Made by a program: the position numbers and the translations under genes. Source: Heracleum sosnowskyi (taxonomy: Eukaryota > Streptophyta > Magnoliopsida > Apiales > Apiaceae). Taken from it: DNA of 64,000 nt. Location: contig CM061236.1 in NCBI GenBank assembly GCA_030848705.1, positions 59,911,481 through 59,975,480 on the forward strand, given 5' to 3'. Of this stretch, positions 33,201 through 42,180 are shown one piece after another (within the stretch, counting starts at the first letter, position 1; each line of letters opens with the position of its first letter). The notes beneath the pieces were generated by a model, which saw only the letters and a program-made list of their open reading frames with translations, was not told the DNA's origin and made no database searches.

Positions 33201-34832
33201 AGTCAGACACACTGTTTTTCCATCAGAGTTTGTTACCAAACTTGCTTCATAAATATTGTTGCGCCTGTGTCCAACTAGAACAACTTTTCCAGTAGATTTA
33301 CTGATTACTTCACAGTATTCACTATGAAAATCTACATGGTTTCCTCTGTCACAGATTTGACTCACAGATAACAAATTGTGCTTGAGTCCTGAGACTAGAG
33401 CTACATTTGTGATGATGACACCTCCAAGATTAATGTTGCCATATCCCATAGTATGTCCTACGTTGCCATCTCCATAGGAAACTTTTGGGCCATCCTTCTC
33501 CACAAAGTCTGATAGCAGGGCTTTATTTCCGGTCATATGTCCTGAGCATCCACTGTCCAAGATAAGTGTGCTCTCTATGATACCCTTATTTTCTGATGAT
33601 TCAGTCTCATCTTTGACAGTTGCCATAAGAGCATAATTTTCTCCATCATCAGAATCTGAAGTATCTGCCCAGTCTTTGCCTTTAGAGACGAGTGCTTTTC
33701 CAGTTTTTCCTTTCTTGCACTCTGGAGCATAGTGACCCATCTCTTTGCACTTGTAGCACTGGATCTCAGATTTGTCCTTCTTACCAGACTTGGTATCCCT
33801 TCCATCAGACTTTCTGAAATTCTTCTTCTCAGAATTTGAATCTCTCCTTGAGAATCTTTTACCCTTCTTGAAGTTCTTGAATCCCATCTTCTTGAAGGTC
33901 TTCACCATCAATGCCGCCATTTGCATCAACTGTTCTTCATCATCCTCAGAGTCAGAAGCTTCAACAGAGTTTGAGTCATCATCAGAGTTTGATGACTCAC
34001 TTTCAGATTTAATGACTAAAGCCTTTCCCTTGGCTTTCTTCTTTGATGATTCCTTCTTTTCAATGGGCTTCTCCTCAACTTTGAGAGCAACAGATTTTGT
34101 CTTCTTGCTTGATCTTCTGTTTCTTTGATCTATCTCAAGTTCGTGAGTCTTTAACAAGCCATAAATCTCATCAAGATCTGTATCTTCAAGATCATAATTA
34201 TCTCTGATTGAGGTCGTCTTCAGATCCCATTTTTCAGGTAGAGATAAGAGAAACTTGAGATTTGACTCTTCAAGATTATATTCTTTGTCAACCAGAGACA
34301 GATCATTCAGTAATTTACAAAACCTGTCATAAGTTTCAGTCAAGGTTTCATTAGATCTTGAATCAAAGTGCTCATACTCCTGTGTGAGTATTGTCTTCCT
34401 GTTCTTCTTTATAGCAGTGGTTCCTTGACACCTTACTTCCAAAGCATCCCAGATTTCCTTTGCCGTTTTGCAGCCAATTACTCTGTTAGACATAACATTA
34501 TCTAAAGCACTGTGGAGTAGATGTCTAACCTTTGCATCCTTTGCAATTGATGAGATGTCTTCAGGAGTATAATCTTTCTTTTCCTTTGGAATCAGTGTCT
34601 GTTCTTTATCACCAACAGCAGGAGATAATTTAGTTGGCTTATGAGGACCATTATTGATTCTGTCAAGATATTCTGGATCTGTAGCCTCCAGAAACATGGT
34701 CATCTTCACCTTCCATATTGGATACTCTATTGGCCTGAGAATTGGAACCCTGATAGTTTCATATCGACTCACAGAATTTGGCTTAACCTGTTCAGCCGCA
34801 GGAGGAACTTGATTTTGATTTTCTTCAGACAT
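30276..34832 (-). CDS. Copia A gag-pol polyprotein (1518 aa)
   Basis: Single uninterrupted frame in the Ty1/copia order. Gag with a UBN2-type N-terminus (PILRPIEYPIWKVKM) and zinc knuckle CYKCKEMGHYAPEC near residue 362. Protease with LILDSGCSGHMTG near 426. Integrase with the HHCC finger (WHKKLSHLN...CDSCQKAK, about 550-595), first catalytic Asp in HVDLFGP near 621, SDNGTEF, and Glu in NGVVERKNRT near 714. Reverse transcriptase with YVDDIIFGS near 1207. RNase H with ADFAGCKIDRKST and STAEAEYIA (about 1370-1410), ending near ADIFTKPL. All catalytic residues that I can check are present. The ATG lies 48 bases beyond the PBS. The YVDDIIFGS text and the long gag are typical of the SIRE/Maximus lineage. 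Probably functional. Confidence 0.95.
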   Translation of the reverse strand: MSEENQNQVPPAAEQVKPNSVSRYETIRVPILRPIEYPIWKVKMTMFLEATDPEYLDRINNGPHKPTKLSPAVGDKEQTLIPKEKKDYTPEDISSIAKDAKVRHLLHSALDNVMSNRVIGCKTAKEIWDALEVRCQGTTAIKKNRKTILTQEYEHFDSRSNETLTETYDRFCKLLNDLSLVDKEYNLEESNLKFLLSLPEKWDLKTTSIRDNYDLEDTDLDEIYGLLKTHELEIDQRNRRSSKKTKSVALKVEEKPIEKKESSKKKAKGKALVIKSESESSNSDDDSNSVEASDSEDDEEQLMQMAALMVKTFKKMGFKNFKKGKRFSRRDSNSEKKNFRKSDGRDTKSGKKDKSEIQCYKCKEMGHYAPECKKGKTGKALVSKGKDWADTSDSDDGENYALMATVKDETESSENKGIIESTLILDSGCSGHMTGNKALLSDFVEKDGPKVSYGDGNVGHTMGYGNINLGGVIITNVALVSGLKHNLLSVSQICDRGNHVDFHSEYCEVISKSTGKVVLVGHRRNNIYEASLVTNSDGKTVCLTARMSNEESWNWHKKLSHLNLNNINELIRKDLVRGLPKSTLSLNGLCDSCQKAKQRKSSFKSKSESSVVEPYHLLHVDLFGPVNIMSMGRKKYALVIVDEYTRYTWVYFLSKKDETAQILMDHVNLLDKGSQHKVKIIRSDNGTEFRNSFMEAFCKERGVKQEFSAPGTPQQNGVVERKNRTLIEAARTMLEEAKLPTYFWAEAVQTACFTQNATLINKHGKTPYEMVKNKKPNLKYFHIFGCKCFVLKTHPEQLTKFELKADEGIFVGYPLSTKAFRVYNLRTKVIMESIHVSFDDKKIIGLEDKDGYDQLRFENEDLFSDDINSDEAGLTNSDEAYSEPLLVNTGETDNSQIEQNKEPVEGEREEAQHDTASESVEETDSNSDNSNSESSNSGGASENVESQHMNQESMDQGGGSNNDARNHLPSARKWTQAHTPDLIIGDPDAGIRTRSATNNECLYHAFLSQTEPKKVEEALQDANWITAMQEELNEFERNEVWTLVPRPKNRSIVGTKWVFRNKTDSDGVITRNKARLVAKGYSQQEGIDYDETFAPVARLEAIRIFLAYAAHKKFKVFQMDVKSAFLNGKLEEEVFVEQPPGFVDPKHPDYVYRLDKALYGLKQAPRAWYETLAQFLLESGFTRGTIDKTLFYFNSGDDLLLVQIYVDDIIFGSTNDKLCKKFAKLMQSRYQMSMMGELSYFLGLQVKQTDDGIFINQAKYTRNLLKKFGMLDSSSATTPMATATKLDKDTGASVDMTNYRGMIGSLLYLTASRPDIMYATCLCARFQADPREPHLTAVKRIFKYLKGTITLGLWYPRESEFKLIGYSDADFAGCKIDRKSTSGSCQFLGDRLVSWYSKKQKSISTSTAEAEYIAAGSCCAQILWMKNQLLDYGLRYSRIPIFCDNQSAIAMTGNPVQHSMTKHISIRYHFIREHVEEGNIELHFVSTDQQLADIFTKPLSEATFTRLVNELGMISGSD

Positions 34833-34880
34833 GATTATTACTGTGTTTTAATCGTAAAACTGTATATATTAAACAGCCTT

Positions 34881-34893
34881 GGCTCTGATACCA
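34881..34893 (-). other. Copia A primer-binding site
   Basis: Minus strand TGGTATCAGAGCC, two bases inside the LTR, complementary to the initiator-Met tRNA 3' end. Confidence 0.92.
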
Positions 34894-34895
34894 AT

Positions 34896-35442
34896 TGTTA
34901 GGCCGAATACACAATATAATCAAGTATGTATGAGAAAAACAATAATTAATAACACTGTTTATGAATCAATAAAACTGTAATCTTATTAACAGCTTCTCTC
35001 TTTATGATGTTAATGAATCATAAAGAGCTTCTAGGTTACAAGAATAATATCTCAATGATCGCATCCCTTCTAGGGATAACCTATCTGTGTTTATATAGTA
35101 CACAGCTACATACAATCCTTCTCTAATTGATATTCCTACAAGTTAGCTATACAATTCATATCAATTAAGGATTGCTTCTTATCTTCTATCCTGTTTCCTT
35201 AGCTGTATCAATATATTCTGCTCCTTTCCATCTTCAGAATGTATTGCTTCTAGAATCTTCAATTCTGCACCGACAGCTAATTCAACTATCACCTTGTCAG
35301 ACTTTAAATAAACTCTGACCAGCTTCCTTTAAACTCTTCACCCTATCAGAGTTTAACTAAACTCTGATCGGCTTCTGATAAACTCTTGTCAGTACCTGTT
35401 GCTTAAACACTGATAAACAAACATTAGCAATTATATCTAACA
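34896..35442 (-). repeat. Copia A 5' LTR (547 bp)
   Basis: Same sequence as 23787-24333 as far as I can compare by eye. TATA-like TATATAAA (minus strand) at 35090-35097 would drive the genomic transcript. Confidence 0.95.
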
Positions 35443-35447
35443 GAGAA

Positions 35448-35899
35448 GGGTTATGATCAAGAGAGAACCAATCACTAAAAAAGAACCTTAGAACTGTTAT
35501 AAGCAGTTGGATTATTACTAGATCGACTGTTAAGATTCAACTCAGTTTTATATACAAAACCTTATAAGGGTATTGTTGGAATAAAAAGATTCTACTGCCG
35601 AACCTATTTTCTTTCATAGTATAAATACAGTGTTCTGCAACTGAATTTTAAAAATTATGCATATGGACTTCAAAGTTCTACAACTGAACTTACATTTTTT
35701 CACGAAGTTCTACAAGTGAACTTGATTATTTTTATAATGTTCATCTGTTGAACAATGTTATTCACATTATTTTCATACCATAACTTTCGTGTTTTACCGC
35801 TGAACATAAAAGTCATGCAATCGAATTTGAAATCAAACGCATAAATTTTAAAGGAACCCCTACGATAATTATTAATAAGTCATAGATTCCTAATTTTTA
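35448..35899 (+). other. Segment with repeated GTTC-N7-GAAC imperfect palindromes
   Basis: Continuation of the unassigned segment split by copia A. Between 35590 and 35805 six copies of a 14-15 bp motif recur (35590, 35632, 35675, 35707, 35739, 35791), the best being GTTCTACAACTGAAC. The last 50 bases are a patchwork of short pieces also found in the adjoining 402-bp repeat. Confidence 0.65.
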
Positions 35900-36301
35900 A
35901 TAGATTTACTTCCTGGGATGGATTCCTAATTTTTAATAAGTCAAAGGATAATTATTAGCGTTTGAAATCATTTAATAAATTTAACCAAAATAGTTGGGAA
36001 CCCCTACGATAATCAAATCAACTTCTGTAAGTCAGAAAACAATTTAAGTAACTATTGAAACCTTACGTAATATTTAAATAAGGTTCTATGATTTTTAAAT
36101 CATATTTGGAATATTTAATAAATATTCAAATAATAAATATTGAATTACTATTCAATAAATCCGTACTTAAATGAATATTCAAAATAATATTCACTTAATC
36201 AAATAAATGCCCAAATAATATTTAATCAATAATTGAAATATAACTGTCCCTGGAAACCTCCAGCTTTTTATGACAGTAATTCGAAACAAAATAATACGTT
36301 G
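35900..36301 (+). repeat. 402-bp direct repeat, copy 2
   Basis: Gap-free partner of 23107-23508 with one mismatch noticed. The sequence after it (from 36302) continues element C. Confidence 0.9.
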
Positions 36302-38171
36302 ACTCCCGATCTAAGTTTAAAAACACGATTCACATGCTCTACTCTATGAGCCTTTACAAAATACCGGCTTATAACTATCATAACATATAGTTTATAAACC
36401 CATCACAATTCACGAGATGCAAATACGACAACAATATTATATTTGCAAAATATAACCGAAAGCATTTGAATGCTTATATGATAAGTAAAACAATTTGTGC
36501 ATTTGTAGCAGTCATATCACAACAACAGTTTAAAAATATAGCCGAATACTAGAGCTTCGGGTTTTGAGAAACTTGCACGATACTTGGAACAAAGAGTATA
36601 CATAAATATTTGAACAACCAAGTATTATACGTTTGAAAATATACCAACTCTCAACAATAGAGTAATGGTTAGTAAACTTGCCTGGAAATCTCGAAGTAGC
36701 AGTAAGTTTCAGGTTGGTCCAGTAATCTAGAATCAACACAAGGTTCAAGATTAATAACTTAAACGCTTTCACCATACTAAGTATATACTAACTCAAGTAC
36801 AAAGTTCACTTTCAAGTTAACTCCTTAAGAACTTCTACTCGCGCATGCTCGCTCACGCATTTTTATAAAATTGAGATTTAATCCTTTTAACAAGAAATCT
36901 TTTCGAGGGTCTTCCTAAACGTACCTATCATGTTAACACAAAGTTTCACATTCCAATAAGTCGCTTAAGGGGTTTGATCACTGCCTCAAAGTTGGTTAAG
37001 TGGTGTAGTTTGGTTTCTCGAAACATCCTTTATTAAAACACTTGTTTCTCCTAAATTGTAAATCGGATTCACATGATCTTCGCACCAAAACGAACCTTGA
37101 AATAAGACCTACACTATCATGGTCAGTGGTGATATTGGGAATAACTTATTAGGTTCGAATATCACAAGCAAAACAAAGTTAAGGAAAATCAGGGAATACG
37201 ACGGCTATGTTTTAGTGATTCCAAAGTTTAAATCATAAACTTTACATGATCAACCAACCATATCATCAAACCAACTCCTTTAAAATCTCAACCAAGTCAT
37301 GAACTTCAAGAACAATAGTCAAAACCAACATCTACACAATCAACCATCAAAACAACACCATACATCCACCATAATCAACCATTCAACCACTAAATTATAC
37401 TAACTTAATCTAACTCAAAACTAACCATAAAAATCGATTTATAACTAAGAGTTCAAATAGTTTATACCTTCCATGATGCCTTAAACACACTAACAATAGC
37501 TTACAATCCTTTCTTGAGCCTTGAACTAACCTTAGTTTGCTTAAACTTCAAGAACAAAATCAAGAACACAAGTTAGTATTTTCGAAATCACTATTCATGC
37601 CTCAACTTTGATCCAATATTTGACCATGCTATACTACTTGGATAGCCATGAAATTTTTAACGTAACTTGGGTATGGAGTTAGGAAGCTATTGTCCAAATT
37701 CGGCGATTTTATCATGAGTAGAACTCAAGTTATGAATTGTTTCTCCTCCCTTGGTCATGCTGGGCAGAATGTTGAAGAAATGGGGTGGGGAGAGCTTTTT
37801 GCTTGGCTTCCTTGATATTTTCTTGATAAAGTGAAGTGGTTGGAAGTTTATTAATGTGTAAGAAATGATGATTTATGTAGCTTGTGTCATCTTTGCCCAA
37901 AGGTCAGGTTAGAAAGTGATTCATGGAAGTATCTTTCTTAATCCACTTGCTTTGGTTTCACATGGATGATCCTAATGTTGCATTCCTTGATTTAATCTTG
38001 TTACATGTTACTTCCATGCTTGTGTTTAATCCAATAAGTGTCACGTTGTTCGGTTACCGCTTAATCTCGTTGAACGTTCGTAGGGTTTTCTTAAGTGTTC
38101 TATCGACGTAGTTTACCGTAAACGTTCTTGATATCTTAATACTTTTACTAAATCCATATCCATGGAATTGA

Positions 38172-39236
38172 TGTTGGTCCTTGACTATTGCAGAAGGGGG
38201 GGGGGGTTGAATGCAATAGTGATAAAACTCAATCTACGTTTCAACAACAAAAACTAAGATTAAACTTAATCACTTACTTGATTGCAAAACAACAGTAGAC
38301 ACATGAACAATTCTCACAAAATAAATGTTTTATTTATTTTGAAATGGGTTGCTACAACCTCAAGAAAATGTTTGTTTTCTTGAGCTTCAGTTTCTCGAGA
38401 GTTAGATCTCACGTTCTTACAAAGAATAGAATGATAGATAGTTTTTTGTAAAAACTAAACCTATCACTATCAACACGGGTCTAGTGAAGCTGCTGTCATT
38501 TTCAAGTGGCAGCTTCTTACAATTTGCCTACCCGTGAATCTTTCCTAAATTGCTATATAAACAACTTATCGATACATTACAAAGCAATCTAGAAACTTTC
38601 CATATTAAGCTAACACAATTCAGTAGATGTAGATTTGTCATACATTGGAATTGGTGAGCTTTGTCATGTGATCTCTTCGAGCTTCGGTCGTAGTCTTGCA
38701 GACCTGTTGTAGTGTTGGGATACTGCAACACGCCTGTTTCTTGAACATCCAAACTGTCACATGTTTGACTGGGTTGAACCACAATACAAATGATATCCCT
38801 TCATGGCAGTATCCTGATGGCTAAGCTTGCTGTCACAGGAGTGAGATTTTGGTGACAGTAAGAAATCCCCGTAGAAGGTGCTGTCAGGATTTCCAAGCTT
38901 GCTGTCAGGGTAAGGCAAAGATGCTGTCAGAGGGCTTCCGCCAATGTTGTTGTCAGAGTAAATGTACTGTCGTGACTTGCAACATGATGTCTTCAAGTAA
39001 CCCTACTGTCAATGCTGTGACAATAGTATTTATTCTTGCTGTCCATCTTGAGCACTTCTTGAGGCTTGAACAAACTAATGAACTTCTACCAAGATGTACT
39101 AGAATCTTATTTTAAGCAAACAAAAACGGTTACATAGACATACTCTGGTTGTGACAGTATGTTCATACTTCATAAAATTAAGTAAATAAAATATCTAGTT
39201 GAGTTGTCTCATAGCTATCACCCATAAATCCTAACA
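38172..39236 (-). repeat. Copia B 3' LTR (1065 bp)
   Basis: Plus strand starts TGTTGG and ends CTAACA. An 11-base G run lies at 38196-38206. About nine copies of TGACAG/CTGTCA occur between 38490 and 39160. Flanking bases ATTGA (38167-38171) are the presumed target duplication; the partner is off the window. Confidence 0.82.
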
Positions 39237-39248
39237 ATCTCCCCCAAT
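39237..39248 (-). other. Copia B polypurine tract
   Basis: ATCTCCCCCAAT on the plus strand, almost the same as that of copia A, gives a minus-strand GGGGGAGAT directly next to the LTR. Confidence 0.85.
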
Positions 39249-39332
39249 TTGTTTTTATGGAAAATAACAACAAATTTACAATTTACATATGCTGACAACT
39301 TAACTAACAAGATCAGAATTCACAAAGGATTC

Positions 39333-41996
39333 TTACTTTGCTTCAGAATTCCTCTTCTGCCTTGCTTCTTCCTCTCTTCTGAGAGCTTCCTGTAATACCT
39401 CCTTGAGTCCTTCAACCATTGTTTTCTCATCAGGAGAAACAACATCATCTTCAATCTCATCAATGTATTTCTGGACTATTTTGGAGAGGCATACTCTTGC
39501 ATCCTGAAGATCAGTCCACAGTTCTTGACCAAAGGCATAGGTTCTGAATTTTAATTTGCCTTCGATCAGTTTGAATCTTCTTCCAGGATATGCATTGAGA
39601 GTTTTTCTTCTGGACTTGTCCAACTTTGCATCTTCACCCTTTCTCTTCTGAAGAATGTCCTCAATCTCAAGTGAGCACAGCTGTTCCAGAGGTTGAGTTG
39701 ATCCAATTACCATGTACAGTAAATCCTTCAAGGTACTTGTTTTGAGTCTGTGAAGACTTGCAACATAGATTTCTTCCCTTATGAACTTGATCCTCAGAGG
39801 GTTCTCTAGTACACAGGTTTGGTAATTGGGTCCTTCACTTTCCATCTTATTGGCTTCTTTGCATTTCTTCAGTAGTGAAGCTTCCACATCTTCAATAGTG
39901 TCCTTTTTGTCAGATTTTGAGGGTCCTTCTTGACTTGGTTGAACTTGCACTTCTAAATCAGGAAAGTGTTTGGGATCATATTCAATGTCCTGAGCCATTT
40001 CCTCAGGAGCAAGTACAAAGCAGTCAGCAAAGTCAGCATCATCAAAGAGTGACCAATCCCCATACTTCAGATAGAATTCTTCATCTCTTTCAGCTTTGTA
40101 TGATAGTACAAGGTTCATGACTGTCTCAGGAACATTTTCATAGCCTTGCATTAGATCCACCATCCTTACCAAGTAGAAGTAGTCAATTCTCCTTGTCACT
40201 ATTTTCATTGTTTGTGAGAGGGTTTCAGATATTATCCAAGATGTCACCTCCATATCAAAATTCTTCTTGACTCTTACAGATCTTGATCCATCAAACCATA
40301 GAATGTATTCCTCAGCTTCTTGGTTGCCACCCAGCTTCACCTCAACATTCTTGATTTGATTTGCTTCCTTTTCCATGAGATCCAAAGTGCTGTAGCGTTT
40401 TGAACTGATAGGTTTCTTCAGAATTCTGCCAAGTCCAGTGGCTTTCTCCTTTCCTGAGTACTTGTGCTTTCCTTTCTCCTCAGGTTCAGGTTCCTGTCTT
40501 GAAGACCAAGCCCTTGCTAAGGATTTTGTTCTCTTGGGTTTGACAGTAGACTTGATTTCACCCTTGACAGTATCTTTGTCTACAGTGTCCTCCATGACAG
40601 TATCTTCCTTGACAGTGTCTTTGGTGACAGCATCTTTCTCAGCATTTATGATGTCTATAGCACATCTCAAGATGTTTGCCTCCAAAGCTTCAAGTAATTC
40701 ATCCTCCTTCTCTTCTGTGACACCAGCATCTTTCTTTTCTTGCACAGGAGCTTCTTCTTTACTTTCCTCTTGGGATTTAGATCCAACATTCCCAGAGGTG
40801 CTTCCACTAGCATTCCCAGCTTCTCCAGTTCCTCCATTACCATCCAAGTCATCATCATCACCAAAAGGAACTTCAAAAGAGCAGATTTCCCCTTGTTCAG
40901 CTCTGTTGGAGTTAGCTTTGGAAATCATCATTTTCATAGTGGAGCTCAGTTCCTTGTCCCTTTTTACCAGCAGATCATAGATTGCTTTGACAACAAGAAC
41001 TCTTTCCTTGTTGGCTTTGGAGTTAAGGATCATGTTTAACACCTTCAAGATAGACCTTGACTTCATTGTTGAAGTGCCTCCTAGACTCATGTATGCACAT
41101 CTTCTGCTACCACTTTTAGTGGTACTTTCATAGTAGACACAGAATGGATTGGTGTAGACTTCTGGGAGTTTCTCAGCAATTATATTCATCATTTGCAGAT
41201 GTAGAACCTCATTGAAGACAATGTGGTTTGTTGTGATTTTGTTCTTCATTACTGTTATCACCCTTACAGGAAGACTCTGCAGCAGCTGCATAGTAATGAG
41301 CATGGATATTCTAGAGTTTAAGTACACATCAATAGCCCACCTCCTTTCTTCATTGACTTTTACACAAACACTGATGATTTTCTCCTTAAGTAAGGTTGAG
41401 TAATTACTCAGCCTTCTGCTTGGTTCCTTCATAGCTTCCTCAACTATCTTGTAGAAGTCTTCATCATGATTCTTCAAAGTACTTTCCCTGTAGTTCACCA
41501 TTATAGCATTTGCATCTTCTTGGCTGAACTTTGTTCCTTCACTCCAGGTGTTTCCTGACAAGGTGTATTCAGGCAACTTGTCTTTCCCTTTCCCCAACCT
41601 ATGTTGCTCCTCCTTTTCTCTCCATTGCATTTCAAGAGCACTCTCCTTTGGAACTGAAGTTGGCTCTCTTATAGTCACAGGAGGTAGAATTGGGTTCTTG
41701 GAAGGAACCTCCTTTTGCATTGCTTCCAGGGCTTCTTTTGACATTAGAACTATTTCTCCAGCCATTTCATACTCAAAGAGTTGCTCAGAATCTCGCACTT
41801 GCTCCCCCTTTCTCCCTGAATCTCCTTTTGTTCCCCTTTTCTTCCTCAGTAACTTTCTTTGAGCTGCAGGCTCCCCCTCACTCCTTGACATCTTTCTTGA
41901 AACAGGCTCCCCCTGAGCAACATCCTGCTTGGAGACTCTTTCTGATTCTGATCTTTCCCTTTCTGATCCTGCCTTTGGTGATTCTGATCTTGCCAT
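39333..41996 (-). CDS. Copia B accessory ORF2 (887 aa)
   Basis: Open frame between accessory ORF1 and the PPT, 60 bases after the reconstructed ORF1 stop. The N-terminus is Ser/Arg/Glu-rich (ARSESPKAGSERERSESER). A helical middle follows (about residues 130-370), then an acidic/Gly/Ser-rich linker with an unusual repeat of DTV units near 468 (KDTVKEDTVMEDTVDKDTV). A C-terminal segment (YVASLHRLKTSTLKDLLYMV, then coiled coil) resembles in plan the 404-codon frame of copia A. The DTV repeat is the translation of the TGACAG-type motif that saturates this element. No signal peptide, membrane span or enzyme motif is visible. The frame is intact although the element is dead elsewhere. Confidence 0.75.
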   Translation of the reverse strand: MARSESPKAGSERERSESERVSKQDVAQGEPVSRKMSRSEGEPAAQRKLLRKKRGTKGDSGRKGEQVRDSEQLFEYEMAGEIVLMSKEALEAMQKEVPSKNPILPPVTIREPTSVPKESALEMQWREKEEQHRLGKGKDKLPEYTLSGNTWSEGTKFSQEDANAIMVNYRESTLKNHDEDFYKIVEEAMKEPSRRLSNYSTLLKEKIISVCVKVNEERRWAIDVYLNSRISMLITMQLLQSLPVRVITVMKNKITTNHIVFNEVLHLQMMNIIAEKLPEVYTNPFCVYYESTTKSGSRRCAYMSLGGTSTMKSRSILKVLNMILNSKANKERVLVVKAIYDLLVKRDKELSSTMKMMISKANSNRAEQGEICSFEVPFGDDDDLDGNGGTGEAGNASGSTSGNVGSKSQEESKEEAPVQEKKDAGVTEEKEDELLEALEANILRCAIDIINAEKDAVTKDTVKEDTVMEDTVDKDTVKGEIKSTVKPKRTKSLARAWSSRQEPEPEEKGKHKYSGKEKATGLGRILKKPISSKRYSTLDLMEKEANQIKNVEVKLGGNQEAEEYILWFDGSRSVRVKKNFDMEVTSWIISETLSQTMKIVTRRIDYFYLVRMVDLMQGYENVPETVMNLVLSYKAERDEEFYLKYGDWSLFDDADFADCFVLAPEEMAQDIEYDPKHFPDLEVQVQPSQEGPSKSDKKDTIEDVEASLLKKCKEANKMESEGPNYQTCVLENPLRIKFIREEIYVASLHRLKTSTLKDLLYMVIGSTQPLEQLCSLEIEDILQKRKGEDAKLDKSRRKTLNAYPGRRFKLIEGKLKFRTYAFGQELWTDLQDARVCLSKIVQKYIDEIEDDVVSPDEKTMVEGLKEVLQEALRREEEARQKRNSEAK

Positions 41997-42056
41997 TTTC
42001 TCCCCCTTAGGTAAGTTGGCAGCATCAAGACTAGCAGAAAGAATTTGAATAGCTTC

Positions 42057-42180
42057 CTAAACTGTAGAGAAACCAGAGGCCACCATGGTAGACAGGCTGT
42101 CAAGTTTGGATTCCATGGACAGGCACCTGTTCTCTAGAGCTCTCAACCTGGATGATGTAGAGGAGCCACCTGATCTTAAC
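42057..42180 (-). pseudogene. Copia B accessory ORF1, C-terminal end cut off by element D
   Basis: Across the D insertion the frame of 46654-48809 resumes here in phase after the duplicated TTAAC. It encodes a coiled-coil-like end (RALENRCLSMESKLDSL) to a TAG at 42057-42059. Confidence 0.8.

Larger units (their letters stand above)
23787..35442 (-). mobile_element. Copia A: SIRE/Maximus-type Ty1/copia element, apparently intact (11.66 kb)
   Basis: LTRs 23787-24333 and 34896-35442 are both 547 bp and I find no difference between them. The 5-bp duplication GAGAA flanks both sides (23782-23786 and 35443-35447). Reading the minus strand: 5' LTR, initiator-Met PBS, single gag-pol frame (34832-30276), about 2.2 kb spacer with a divergent ORF, two accessory ORFs (28090-25742 and 25712-24498), PPT, 3' LTR. 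Identical LTRs and unbroken frames point to very recent transposition. Confidence 0.96.
13982..38171 (+). mobile_element. Element C: large LTR-like insertion, interrupted by Athila, copia A and copia B
   Basis: C begins TATAACACCCCCAG at 13982, homologous in form to the TGTAACAGCCCC start of element D. Its own sequence is 13982-15197, then 22823-23786 (after the Athila duplication), then 35448-38171, after which copia B intervenes. The block 37961-38080 is similar to 46109-46210 in D, so C and D belong to one family in the same orientation. D has about 0.55 kb beyond that block, so some 0.3 kb of C should lie beyond copia B. No gag-pol is present; C resembles a long solo LTR of a gypsy element. 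The first dinucleotide is TA rather than TG, and the far end and duplication are off the window. Confidence 0.6.

Noticed and set aside
35590..35805. CRISPR-like array of short repeats
   Set aside because: Repeats are imperfect, spacers unequal, and the context is a plant nuclear genome.
38196..38206. G-run as a quadruplex or regulatory site; likewise the C-run at 10778-10789
   Set aside because: Single homopolymers cannot be distinguished from slippage products and no further G-tracts are nearby.
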